From Methylomonas fluvii (GTDB lineage Bacteria; Pseudomonadota; Gammaproteobacteria; Methylococcales; Methylomonadaceae): 64,000 nt of DNA. The first letter of the stretch is position 1; the number at the start of each line of letters is the position of its first letter. The notes under the pieces are model-generated. The model saw only the letters and a program-made list of their open reading frames with translations. It was not told the DNA's origin and did no database searches. The translations under genes were made by a program, and so were the position numbers. The stretch is taken from assembly GCF_014850975.1 (NCBI RefSeq), contig NZ_JACXST010000004.1, forward strand, positions 31,310 through 95,309. The letters are read 5' to 3'. Positions 1 to 7,425 of this stretch are shown in pieces.

Positions 1-53
1 TCATCGGTTATGTCGACGGGACGACCCACAACGGAATCAAACTCTTCTTTCAT
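1..53 (-). CDS. 5' end of an unidentified gene (partial)
   Basis: The reverse strand starts an open frame with ATG at 53-51 and runs off the left edge. The visible protein begins MKEEFDSVVGRPVDITD. A good ribosome-binding site, GGGAGG, lies about 6 bases upstream of the ATG. A short palindrome, TAGA-N3-TCTA, sits further upstream at about 80-90 and could be an operator. Too little is visible to name a family; a small regulator or antitoxin is only a guess. Confidence 0.5.
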   Translation of the reverse strand, partial: MKEEFDSVVGRPVDITD

Positions 54-89
54 GACGGCCTCCCTAAAATTGACTGTGTAGATAGTCTA

Positions 90-195
90 GCACAAAACAA
101 CAAACAAAGAAACTAAGTAATAAAGAAAGTAATAAATAAACTAAGTAACAACGAAAGAAAGATAGAAAGTGATTGGAAAGAAAGTAATCAGTGTC
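90..195. repeat. A-rich short-repeat tract
   Basis: A purine-rich stretch between two divergent genes contains recurring words such as AAACTAAGTAA (at about 110 and 138) and GAAAGTAAT (at about 125 and 181). It looks like an imperfect, decayed simple-repeat array. No gene or RNA is visible in it. Confidence 0.4.
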
Positions 196-255
196 GGGTT
201 ATGCAGCAAAAATTTCTATGCAATAATTCTGGCGTGTGTTTAAAGTCACCCTGAT

Positions 256-1626
256 ATGAAAAAACTGGGCCGAAACGATCCCTGTCCCTGTGGCAGCGGT
301 AAAAAATATAAGCAGTGCTGCTTGCAGGCCGCAGACGCCCAGATAGCGAACGATCGTTCTGAAGCCGTCCCGAAAGCCATACAGTGGCTCTTCACGAAGT
401 ATGAGCAGCCGGCCCATGCCGCGCTCGATGAAGGTTTTTTTGGTGGGCTCGACGACGATGAATATGCCGGGATTCAGGACCTGCCCGAGGACTCGTATGC
501 CGGCATTATGATCAATGCCATGGAATGGCTGCTGGCCGATGGTGTAGTGACAATCAAAGACCAGGACTGTCGTGTTGCGGCATTGTTACTCGGAAAGGGT
601 GGTCCGCTATTGTCTGCTGAACAGCGGCAATGGCTTGAGACTCTAACGGCCCTACCCCTCAGACTTTACGAAATTGTGGAGGTGGTGCCCGCCAAATGCA
701 TGACCTTACGGGATGTGATGCTGCCCGAACGTCCGCCCGTCCTCGTCCAGGAAAAATCGGGCTCACAACAAGCCAACCGCTACGACCTGATCGCGGCACG
801 CATCGTGCCGATTGACGCTCATTTTGAACTGTCCGGCGCCGTGTATGGCTTCCCCCGCCAGCGAAGCTGGGATTTGTTGGAAGAACTCACAGACGAATTA
901 GAGGGCGTCGAGCCGGATTCTCCTCTCGCCAAAGAAATCACCAGTGCCATCATTCCATATCACTGGCTCCAGTTATTTGTCAGGGCCTTTGAAATGCCGC
1001 CAGTGGTTGATCGTGTAACGGGTGAATCGCTCCTGTTCGTGACCGATCATTACCGGGTTCTGCACTGGGACGCACTGGGCCAGGCGTTGTCCGGTGAAGC
1101 GGATATCGAAGGTAATCGTGATGCGGGTTGGAGCCGCCTTTTTGTAGGCGAAGATGGGCTGACACGGCGAAGTCTCAGTATTAATCCCGGCAAACGCCCG
1201 GATCGGATCAAAGTGTCCTATCATACTCAACAGTATGCGGACGAAGGCAGACCGTGGTTCGAAGCGGTATCAGGCGCTGCTGTGGCCTTTATCAGCCGGG
1301 AACTAGCCGCCCCCAAAGGCATACTGGCTAATATGCAGCCTAATGACACCCAGGAAAGATCGGAACCGATACCCCTGCCACCCGAGATAATAACCGAGCT
1401 CATAGAGAAGAGAATTAGGCAGCTTTACGCTGACTGGGCTGACAAGCCATTACCGATATTGAACGATCAAACGCCGCGCGAGGCCATCAGAACGCCGGAA
1501 GGACTGGAGCACGTTAAATTCTTGCTGCATACCTACGAACATGGCGAAGCTCAGCAAGCCAGAGATCAACACCGCCCTCCGGTTTCCTATGAATTTCTTT
1601 GGCAGTCAATAGGGATAACGCCGTAG
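256..1626 (+). CDS. SEC-C zinc-binding motif protein
   Basis: A 456-residue protein. Residues 1-23 form a SEC-C motif: the string NDPCPCGSGKKYKQCC carries the CxC-x8-CC ligand set for one zinc ion (C10, C12, C21, C22). SEC-C motifs occur at the end of SecA and in many uncharacterised proteins, where they mediate protein or nucleic-acid contacts. The remaining 430 residues are soluble, with no signal peptide or membrane segment, and match no family I recognise. The start is fixed because the SEC-C motif begins directly at the ATG. It stands alone on the plus strand, divergent from the partial gene at the left edge. The function cannot be assigned beyond zinc binding. Confidence 0.75.
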   Translation: MKKLGRNDPCPCGSGKKYKQCCLQAADAQIANDRSEAVPKAIQWLFTKYEQPAHAALDEGFFGGLDDDEYAGIQDLPEDSYAGIMINAMEWLLADGVVTIKDQDCRVAALLLGKGGPLLSAEQRQWLETLTALPLRLYEIVEVVPAKCMTLRDVMLPERPPVLVQEKSGSQQANRYDLIAARIVPIDAHFELSGAVYGFPRQRSWDLLEELTDELEGVEPDSPLAKEITSAIIPYHWLQLFVRAFEMPPVVDRVTGESLLFVTDHYRVLHWDALGQALSGEADIEGNRDAGWSRLFVGEDGLTRRSLSINPGKRPDRIKVSYHTQQYADEGRPWFEAVSGAAVAFISRELAAPKGILANMQPNDTQERSEPIPLPPEIITELIEKRIRQLYADWADKPLPILNDQTPREAIRTPEGLEHVKFLLHTYEHGEAQQARDQHRPPVSYEFLWQSIGITP

Positions 1627-1742
1627 TGAATTTTCCATCGCTGCGAGACCCAAGACCGGGCTTCGAGCAGCTGGAATAGACAGGACGCCGCCGCAGGCAA
1701 ACGTTATACCGATGGAGGGCTGATCAGGTACCCAGGACGGGG

Positions 1743-2054
1743 TTACAGGTCTTTAATGGTGGGGAACGCCTGTTTCGAAGCGTTTACCCGGTGTCGCAAA
1801 TCAAGGCCCGGTTTAAAGTGAACAGCGTGTCGATTAGGTAGACTGACAGATTCCCCGGTCTTTGGATTCCTGCCGATACGGGCTTGGCGGGGAATCGTTG
1901 AAAAACCACCAAATCCGCGAATTTCAATTCGTTCGCCAGTGGCGACGGCGGTGATCAAAACCTCAATGATAGCGTTGACAGCGAGCTCTACGTCTTCTTG
2001 CAGCAGGTGCGATTGCTTGGCGGCCAGCGCCCCCATCAGTTCCGATTTTGTCAT
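1743..2054 (-). CDS. ihfB: IHF beta-like DNA-bending protein
   Basis: A 103-residue HU/IHF-family protein. The segments MTKSELM, GERIEIRGFGGFS and ARIGRNPKTGESV, and the C-terminal HFKPG-LRHRVN, match integration host factor subunit beta rather than HU. The frame extends 14 codons further upstream, but the family's N-terminus begins at MTKSEL, so the start at 2054 is chosen. The last 13 residues extend past the usual IHF end. IHF bends DNA in recombination, replication and transcription complexes. An HU-like gene lies just upstream on the same strand (98-bp gap), so the region carries its own pair of nucleoid proteins, as some large mobile elements do. Confidence 0.8.
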   Translation of the reverse strand: MTKSELMGALAAKQSHLLQEDVELAVNAIIEVLITAVATGERIEIRGFGGFSTIPRQARIGRNPKTGESVSLPNRHAVHFKPGLDLRHRVNASKQAFPTIKDL

Positions 2055-2152
2055 CTGAAATGCGAATGTTCGACAGTGTGTTAACCGGCGAATCATAGCG
2101 CAGTTTCACGAGGACTTCGAGCCACTCAATGCCCTCTATCTCTCAAGAGAAT

Positions 2153-2428
2153 TTAACCGTTAACGGCGTCTTTTAAAGCCTTTCCGGCTTTAAAGCCTGG
2201 TAGTTTTGCCGCAGCAATGGTCAGTTCAGCGCCGGTTTGCGGGTTGCGGCCCTGACGCTCGGCACGTTCCTTGACTTCGAAAGTGCCAAAACCTACTAAC
2301 GATACCGAATCGCCGTTTTTCAAGGCGTTTTGAATAGCACTGAGGATGCCATCCAAGCCCCGCCCGGCATCGGCTTTACTGAGATTCGCATGGCTGGCAA
2401 TAGCGTCAATGAGTTCGGATTTATGCAT
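2153..2428 (-). CDS. hup: HU-family nucleoid protein
   Basis: A 91-residue protein of typical HU length. It begins [21 protein letters not shown] and carries the DNA-binding arm signature [21 protein letters not shown], followed by the C-terminal [13 protein letters not shown] helix. The ribosome-binding site GAGG lies 6 bases before the ATG. HU binds and bends DNA without strong sequence preference. It may be cotranscribed with the IHF-like gene downstream. It is probably accessory, because a gammaproteobacterial chromosome already encodes HU. Confidence 0.85.
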   Translation of the reverse strand: MHKSELIDAIASHANLSKADAGRGLDGILSAIQNALKNGDSVSLVGFGTFEVKERAERQGRNPQTGAELTIAAAKLPGFKAGKALKDAVNG

Positions 2429-2451
2429 GGTTTCCTCAAAAGGATGGGATG

Positions 2452-2481
2452 TAAAAAAAACTAGCCGGCGAAAACGCCGGC
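2452..2481 (-). terminator. hairpin with T-run on the minus strand
   Basis: A perfect 7-bp stem, GCCGGCG/CGCCGGC at 2464-2470 and 2475-2481, with an AAAA loop. On the minus strand it is followed by TAG and eight T, the form of a Rho-independent terminator. It sits just upstream of the HU gene, so it would stop minus-strand transcription arriving from the right. No clear minus-strand gene lies immediately upstream. Confidence 0.55.
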
Positions 2482-2537
2482 GTCTAAGATCAAATCAGCC
2501 ACAAGCGATTATTGCAATCGATGAGATTGTAGCGTGG

Positions 2538-2804
2538 ATGAGCACAGTTTCAACACCCGTCCTTCAAGCAAGCATCAAACCGTACACCGGATTGAGTTAT
2601 AAGCCGCTACAATTAATGACAGAGAATACCCAAACCGGATTGCTCACATTCATGAACGCGGCCATTGATGAATTTGCGGCCGAGAATCCTATCCGGGTTA
2701 TCGCGATCCGCATCACGCAAACCATGATTTTTAGCGATAGAGTGAATTTAGTAACGCAAAACCAAACCTATTTACGGTTGACAAAAAATGGCTTGCATCT
2801 TTGA
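2538..2804 (+). CDS. small hypothetical protein
   Basis: An 88-residue open frame starting at ATG 2538. The frame stays open further upstream, but only antisense to the HU gene, so the shorter start is preferred. The sequence (for example ENPIRVIAIRITQTMIF) looks moderately protein-like. No family is recognised, no strong ribosome-binding site is visible, and it may be a chance frame. Confidence 0.3.
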   Translation: MSTVSTPVLQASIKPYTGLSYKPLQLMTENTQTGLLTFMNAAIDEFAAENPIRVIAIRITQTMIFSDRVNLVTQNQTYLRLTKNGLHL

Positions 2805-2904
2805 AATAATTGCACTGAAAAACAGGCGTATAGTTATGCTATGTGAAAAACCCAAAACTTAACTCGTAGTAATCTAAATATGTAATTTTTACATAATCGA
2901 CTTT

Positions 2905-4695
2905 ATGACTGACAGCCCATCTATTTCTAAACACAATGCGATTGCAGCATGGGTGTTTGGCTCGCTTGATTTGTTGTTCTACATGGGGGTGTTTATCTTT
3001 TCCCCCTCTGAACTGCCGGACTATAAACACAAGCAATTGGCGATATTTTCGGCTTTGTTATGCGCTTTGTTCACTTTCTTCTTTGTCGGCACGCTTACAC
3101 TTACCCTTGAAATTAAAAGCAAATGGTCAAAGTTAGGCATACAAAGTGGAGGAGGAGCAGCGGCTTTTGTCTTGATCTTATGGTGGTGGAACAATCCAGC
3201 GCTTGCCCCGGTACAAATCAAAGATCACCTCGCTGTGATTCATGCCAGTGTTCAAAATACCGAAGTCATTGCAGGCTCAATTAAAAATGATACGCAAACA
3301 ATTGTTAGCTTATTACAAGATGAATTGCAGGTAAAAAACAATCAAATAGCCTTTTTGCAAACACAGCTACAAACACAGAAGCCTGAAATTACCACCAAAG
3401 CCAAAGAGTTAGCAAAACAAATTCCCGACACTGCAGATAACTATGCGCTAGCACTTAAAGCAATCGCCCAAGAACGCTTCGATGAAGCTATGCAATTACT
3501 GGATAAAGCAGAGATCGAAAAAGAATCTGAATTAGTCAATATTTACACTGCAAAGGGTGATACGAAATATTATCAAGGCTTATATACTAAAGCGGCTGAA
3601 TGGTATAAAAAAGCCTATGCATTAAAACCAGATGACCCAGAAATATTAAATAGAACCGGTCAAATGCTCCAGTATGCTGGCAAATACGATCAAGCAGAAC
3701 CGCTATTCCAACACGCTTTGGCTATTTGGGAAAAATCCTCGGGCAAAGACCATCCGGATATCGCCACCGGATTAAATAATTTAGCGGTGCTTTATTCTGT
3801 TCAAGGCCTGTATGCCAAAGCAGAGCCGCTGTATCAACGAAGTTTGGCGATTAACGAAAAAGCCTTAGGTAAAGACCATCGGGTAGTCGCCAATGCCTTA
3901 TACAATTTAGCTGAGCTTTTTAGAAACCAAGGCAAATACGATCAAGCAGAGCCGCTGTATCAACGGAGTTTGGCGATCTTTGAAAAAGCCTTAGGTAAAG
4001 ACCATCCGGATATTGCCCCAGGCCTAATTGGTTTAGCTGAGCTTTATCATGACCAAGGCAAGTACGATCAAGCAGAGCCGCTGTTACAACGCAGTTTGGC
4101 GATCTTTGAAAAAGCCTTGGGCAAAGACCATCCAGATGTCGCCATCGGCTTAAATAATTTAGGCAATCTATATTACAACCAACGCAAGTACGATCAAGCA
4201 GAGCCGCTGTTACAACGCAGTTTGGCGATCTGGGAAAAAGCCCTGGGCAAAGACCATCCACATGTCGCCACCGGCTTATACAATTTAGCCCTGCTATATT
4301 ACGACCAAGGCAAGTACGCTCAAGCCGAACTGCTGTGCCAACGCAGTTTGGCGATCAGGGAAAAAGCCTTGGGTAAAGACCATCGGAATGTCGCAAACAA
4401 CTTAAATGTTTTAGCTGAACTTTATAGGAAACAAGACAAGTACGATCAAGCAGAGCCGCTATATCAACGGAGTTTGGCGATCTGGGAAAAAGCCCTGGGC
4501 AAAGACCATCCAGATGTCGCCATCGGCTTAAATGGTTTAGCTGAGCTTTATAGGGACCAAGGCAAGTACGCTCAAGCTGAATTAATGTATCAGCGCAGTT
4601 TGTTGATCTTTGAAAAGGCCTTGGGTAAAGATCATCCGATGACTAAAACCATAAGAAAAAATTTACATGCGTTACAGTCGCCCCAAAGGACTTAA
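2905..4695 (+). CDS. membrane-anchored tetratricopeptide-repeat protein
   Basis: A 596-residue protein. The N-terminal 100 residues contain three hydrophobic stretches (around residues 11-30, 48-72 and 84-98), so it is probably anchored in the inner membrane. A polar, helical linker follows, probably a coiled coil (about 130-165). Two looser TPR units come next (about 180-258), then eight tandem 42-residue units from about residue 261 to the end, each like YxQAEPLxQRSLAIxEKALGKDHPxVAxxLNNLAxLYxxQGK. This is the kinesin-light-chain-like TPR_12/NPHP type, common in bacterial proteins that gather partners in signalling or conflict systems. No catalytic domain is visible. The DNA repeats are very similar, so unit number could vary by recombination. 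The biological role is unknown. Confidence 0.8.
   Translation: MTDSPSISKHNAIAAWVFGSLDLLFYMGVFIFSPSELPDYKHKQLAIFSALLCALFTFFFVGTLTLTLEIKSKWSKLGIQSGGGAAAFVLILWWWNNPALAPVQIKDHLAVIHASVQNTEVIAGSIKNDTQTIVSLLQDELQVKNNQIAFLQTQLQTQKPEITTKAKELAKQIPDTADNYALALKAIAQERFDEAMQLLDKAEIEKESELVNIYTAKGDTKYYQGLYTKAAEWYKKAYALKPDDPEILNRTGQMLQYAGKYDQAEPLFQHALAIWEKSSGKDHPDIATGLNNLAVLYSVQGLYAKAEPLYQRSLAINEKALGKDHRVVANALYNLAELFRNQGKYDQAEPLYQRSLAIFEKALGKDHPDIAPGLIGLAELYHDQGKYDQAEPLLQRSLAIFEKALGKDHPDVAIGLNNLGNLYYNQRKYDQAEPLLQRSLAIWEKALGKDHPHVATGLYNLALLYYDQGKYAQAELLCQRSLAIREKALGKDHRNVANNLNVLAELYRKQDKYDQAEPLYQRSLAIWEKALGKDHPDVAIGLNGLAELYRDQGKYAQAELMYQRSLLIFEKALGKDHPMTKTIRKNLHALQSPQRT
3685..4692 (+). repeat. eight tandem 126-bp coding repeats
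   Basis: Eight direct repeats of 126 bp (42 codons) encode the C-terminal TPR units. Core words such as GATCAAGCAGAGCCGCTG and AGTTTGGCGATC recur with few changes. The first and last copies diverge most, as expected of an array that expands and contracts in its middle. Confidence 0.85.
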
Positions 4696-4962
4696 TCACC
4701 TACAGCCGACTTTCGTTGCTGAAAACGTCTAATGGCCTTCTGAATTGCTTACGCTGAGTTTCTGGAACTGGTGTCGGTTGCAAATAATCTCGGTTTGAAT
4801 GCCCGTCAGTTGCATTTAATTTAATCCCGGTCAAAAATTATGCTGATTGCTGGTTTATGGGTTTTTGATTGCAAGCCACTACAGTTATGCTTTCGCTAAT
4901 CGAAATGGGCTAATCCGCTCTTTTTAGAGGGGCGTTTGACTCTAAAATTTGTTAAGCGGAGC

Positions 4963-5286
4963 TTATTGTGGCGGTTCAACGCCAACATCCAGCAACCGCT
5001 TAGTAGCTATAGCCAATTGCTCCTCGGTAAATAACACACACCAAGGCTCCTGAAGCACGAGGTACTCGACACTGAGCTTTAATTGCTCACGCCCACGTAG
5101 GAATAACTCTGTGAAACCAGCTGAAGGATTGGTTGCTGCCAATAGCTGATCTGCAGCTGCTTTGCCACCATTTCCCTGAACCATCCTGAGAAAACGAGTG
5201 GCTCGATACGGTGGACTAAGACAGACTGCGGACTCGTATATGTGGAGCATAGCCGCATGGAACTGGTCTTCAAGATGTGATTGCAT
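4963..5286 (-). CDS. conserved hypothetical protein
   Basis: A 107-residue soluble protein beginning MQSHLEDQFHAAMLHIYESA. It contains RFLRMVQGNGGKAAADQLL and a C-terminal segment LVLQEPWCVLFTEEQLAIA. The composition and clear protein-like pattern suggest a real gene of a widespread uncharacterised family often seen in accessory DNA. No catalytic motif is obvious. The gene stands alone on the minus strand, upstream (in that direction) of about 270 bp without genes. Confidence 0.6.
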   Translation of the reverse strand: MQSHLEDQFHAAMLHIYESAVCLSPPYRATRFLRMVQGNGGKAAADQLLAATNPSAGFTELFLRGREQLKLSVEYLVLQEPWCVLFTEEQLAIATKRLLDVGVEPPQ

Positions 5287-5333
5287 TAATCACTCCGCTT
5301 ATCAAGTTGCTGGAAAGTTTCATACGCCGCAAG

Positions 5334-5990
5334 TTATTCATTTATATTATCAGATTGATTTCGGCAATCAGTATGCCAACGCAATAACTCAGCTTGCGCT
5401 TGTACTGCATTAATTGAAAATTTTGCTGAATTAGTTTGCGATTCATTATTATAGCCATTTCTAAACATGTTTCGGCTAACTTCTGATTCTCCAAAATGAA
5501 TCATATAGTGTAGTATTTCCCCTGCATCTTGATAATAAAGCATGCAATCTTGCCATTTCGCAGGAAAAATATTTGGTAATCCTAGTGACTTTGGTAAATC
5601 ATAATTTTTCAGAGTAGGAACTCTTGCACCTTTTGGTTTCTTACTTTTTTCCAAGGCAATTTTTGCCTTTGCCTCCGCTTTAGTGGCATCGATTTTTCGG
5701 TGACAAGCGTACTCCCAGTCGAAGGCCTTTTGTTGCAAAGGTTGTATTATAGAGCGGTCACCCGTGCCTTGATTTACCATTGTTTGAAGCCTATTAGATT
5801 CACTCCAATATTTGCTACTGCATTCATCATGCGTATCTGGCATGGGGATTGATGAAAACCCAACATCATACACAATGTCTTTCTGCGAAGGGGATTGCTG
5901 AGGTTGAAAAAAGGCGTTGTTTCCGTTCTGTAAAGCGCAACCAGAAGAAACCAAACTGACCATAAGAAATTTCCTTAGGTTTTGTAACAT
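5334..5990 (-). CDS. putative lipoprotein, unknown function
   Basis: A 218-residue protein with an N-terminal lipoprotein signal: a basic start (MLQNLRKF), a hydrophobic run and the lipobox VSSGC, with cysteine 18 the likely lipidated residue. The rest is polar and charged, with several cysteines, and matches no family I know. It follows the zinc-ribbon protein gene on the same strand with a 12-bp gap, so the two are probably one operon. Confidence 0.6.
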   Translation of the reverse strand: MLQNLRKFLMVSLVSSGCALQNGNNAFFQPQQSPSQKDIVYDVGFSSIPMPDTHDECSSKYWSESNRLQTMVNQGTGDRSIIQPLQQKAFDWEYACHRKIDATKAEAKAKIALEKSKKPKGARVPTLKNYDLPKSLGLPNIFPAKWQDCMLYYQDAGEILHYMIHFGESEVSRNMFRNGYNNESQTNSAKFSINAVQAQAELLRWHTDCRNQSDNINE

Positions 5991-6002
5991 ATGGTCGGCG
6001 GA

Positions 6003-6551
6003 TTATTCTTTATATTCAACTTCACCTTTTTCTGAGTTTGTTAACTCAAATCTTTGGGTCATGTATTCTTGATAATTATATGGTGATTTGAATATGACAA
6101 TTTTTTCTTGCAGGTCTGGTGAAATGATTTTAGTACCGGCTCGCCATTCTTCACAGCCAGCTTCCTTTACTTTTTCACTTCGGCTAATAATATTACCCCA
6201 TAGGCCTTTAATTCTTTCATGGTCAGTTTTTGGATCGAGAATAACCTTAGTCGGACAAACTATAGCTTTGTCTGTCGTGTATAATGGTTTAGCTAAATCA
6301 AGATCTTTCCGTTCCTTCTTTGCCTGTTTGGCAGGCTCATTTGTTGCCGAACCACTTTGGTTATCTGATGGGTTATTGCTACTTGAGTAAATAAAGAAAC
6401 CGATTATCACCAAGAATATTAAAAAAACAGTGCCACAGCCGTCTAAACCCAAACAGCCTCCAGCATTTTTTTTCTCGCCGCAGTGAGGACATACAGGGGC
6501 AGCGGAAGAAATTTGATTAGAACAGGTTTTGCATTTAATCAGCTTAGCCAT
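6003..6551 (-). CDS. zinc-ribbon membrane protein
   Basis: A 182-residue protein. Residues 1-26 form a zinc ribbon with two CxxC pairs (C7, C10, C21, C24) in the context KCKTCSNQI and VCPHCGEKK. A single membrane helix follows (about 38-54, VFLIFLVIIGFF), then a polar region predicted to lie outside the membrane. The frame extends 41 codons further upstream, but the zinc ribbon starts right after the ATG at 6551, as is usual for this architecture, so that start is chosen. It is probably cotranscribed with the lipoprotein gene. The specific role is unknown. Confidence 0.6.
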   Translation of the reverse strand: MAKLIKCKTCSNQISSAAPVCPHCGEKKNAGGCLGLDGCGTVFLIFLVIIGFFIYSSSNNPSDNQSGSATNEPAKQAKKERKDLDLAKPLYTTDKAIVCPTKVILDPKTDHERIKGLWGNIISRSEKVKEAGCEEWRAGTKIISPDLQEKIVIFKSPYNYQEYMTQRFELTNSEKGEVEYKE

Positions 6552-6762
6552 GTGAAAAAACAAATCCCACAAAAATCTGATTATGATAGCAGCTAATGAT
6601 TTTGTTGTCGCGAAAGGCCAAGACTCACAGCAAAGCCAAGGTTGGTGCCCGACCCGTTGCTGTCTATCGTTCAATCTGATTCAATGATGTCTATTTGAAT
6701 GCTCCCAGTCATAGCTGCCTATCGCCGATGAATTACAGAAAAGAAAATCAAAGGATTGAGTT

Positions 6763-7332
6763 TTGCCAGTATTCCTAAACGCATTCCCGCTAAAAATACC
6801 CGAAGTGGAGCTTGAAGCTCGCCAAGTCCCCTATGAAAAGGAAACGCTGGATGTCCTTCGCGCGAAGCACGGATCGACGCATTCATTCCGCCGTCAGGGC
6901 GACAAGATCCTGATCTTCTCGGGGAACAGCACATTCCCTTCATCTGGCGCACCAAACACAATCGTGCTCAAGGATAACCTTGGCATCTTCTGCTCGTTGG
7001 TCAAGGACGGACTGACACGACATCTCGCCGGACTAGGTCGCAATCCCTCGGGTTTCAATCCCATTGAGCTGGTAAGCGCCAAACCGGAAGACAATCTACT
7101 GATTCCGATTCTTGGAACTGAGTACCCGTTTAAGGTTTGCGCCAAATATACAATCAACACCCGCACTGTTCAAAACCATCCGACCCTCATCATTGATTGC
7201 ACAACTCGCCGGGTAGCTAAAGAAAATGGACTGTTCTTCCTTAACGCTGGCTTCGACCTGATGGGCCGCTACGTTGTTACCCAGCAGGAGGACGGCTACA
7301 GAAAACTTCTGGGCTCAGTAAGCGCCTGTAAC
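6763..7332 (+). pseudogene. prokaryotic Argonaute, N-terminal part (interrupted)
   Basis: The first 190 codons of a prokaryotic Argonaute (pAgo) gene, cut by a transposon. A TTG start at 6763 is the first possible start after an in-frame TGA. It is supported by AAAGGA seven bases upstream. The frame ends four codons into the transposon (GGG TGC ATT TAA), so any product would be a truncated N-domain/linker fragment. Joining codon 190 (AAC, last codon of the TGTAAC duplication) to GGT at 17313 gives one uninterrupted 730-codon frame. The assignment rests mainly on the MID and PIWI features of the right-hand part. Long pAgos have the order N-PAZ-MID-PIWI, consistent with these lengths. Confidence 0.8.
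7327..7332. repeat. left target-site duplication, TGTAAC
   Basis: The six bases TGTAAC directly abut the left inverted repeat and recur directly after the right one (17307-17312). Tn3-family elements usually make 5-bp duplications; here the identical stretch is 6 bp, and the inverted-repeat ends do not allow it to be trimmed to five. Confidence 0.85.
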
Positions 7333-7374
7333 GGGTGCATTTAAACAAACGACACCAAAGTCCCACAGGATTTT
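7333..7374 (+). repeat. left terminal inverted repeat
   Basis: 42 bp beginning GGGTGCATTTAAACAAACG. It matches the reverse complement of 17265-17306 at 41 of 42 positions; the single difference is C versus T in the CCCAYAGG segment. Tn3-family inverted repeats are about 38 bp, so the length fits. Confidence 0.92.
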
Positions 7375-7425
7375 TTTCAACGCCATAGCTGGCGTGGCTT
7401 TGAACCGATTTAGAGCTTCCCAATT

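Noticed and set aside
3920..4261. 113-residue minus-strand frame opposite the TPR repeats
   Set aside because: Its internal repeats are exact shadows of the 126-bp TPR repeats.
4736..4825. Gene fragment after the TPR gene
   Set aside because: A short frame reading AEFLELVSVANNLGLNARQL is protein-like but only about 25 residues; a remnant cannot be supported.
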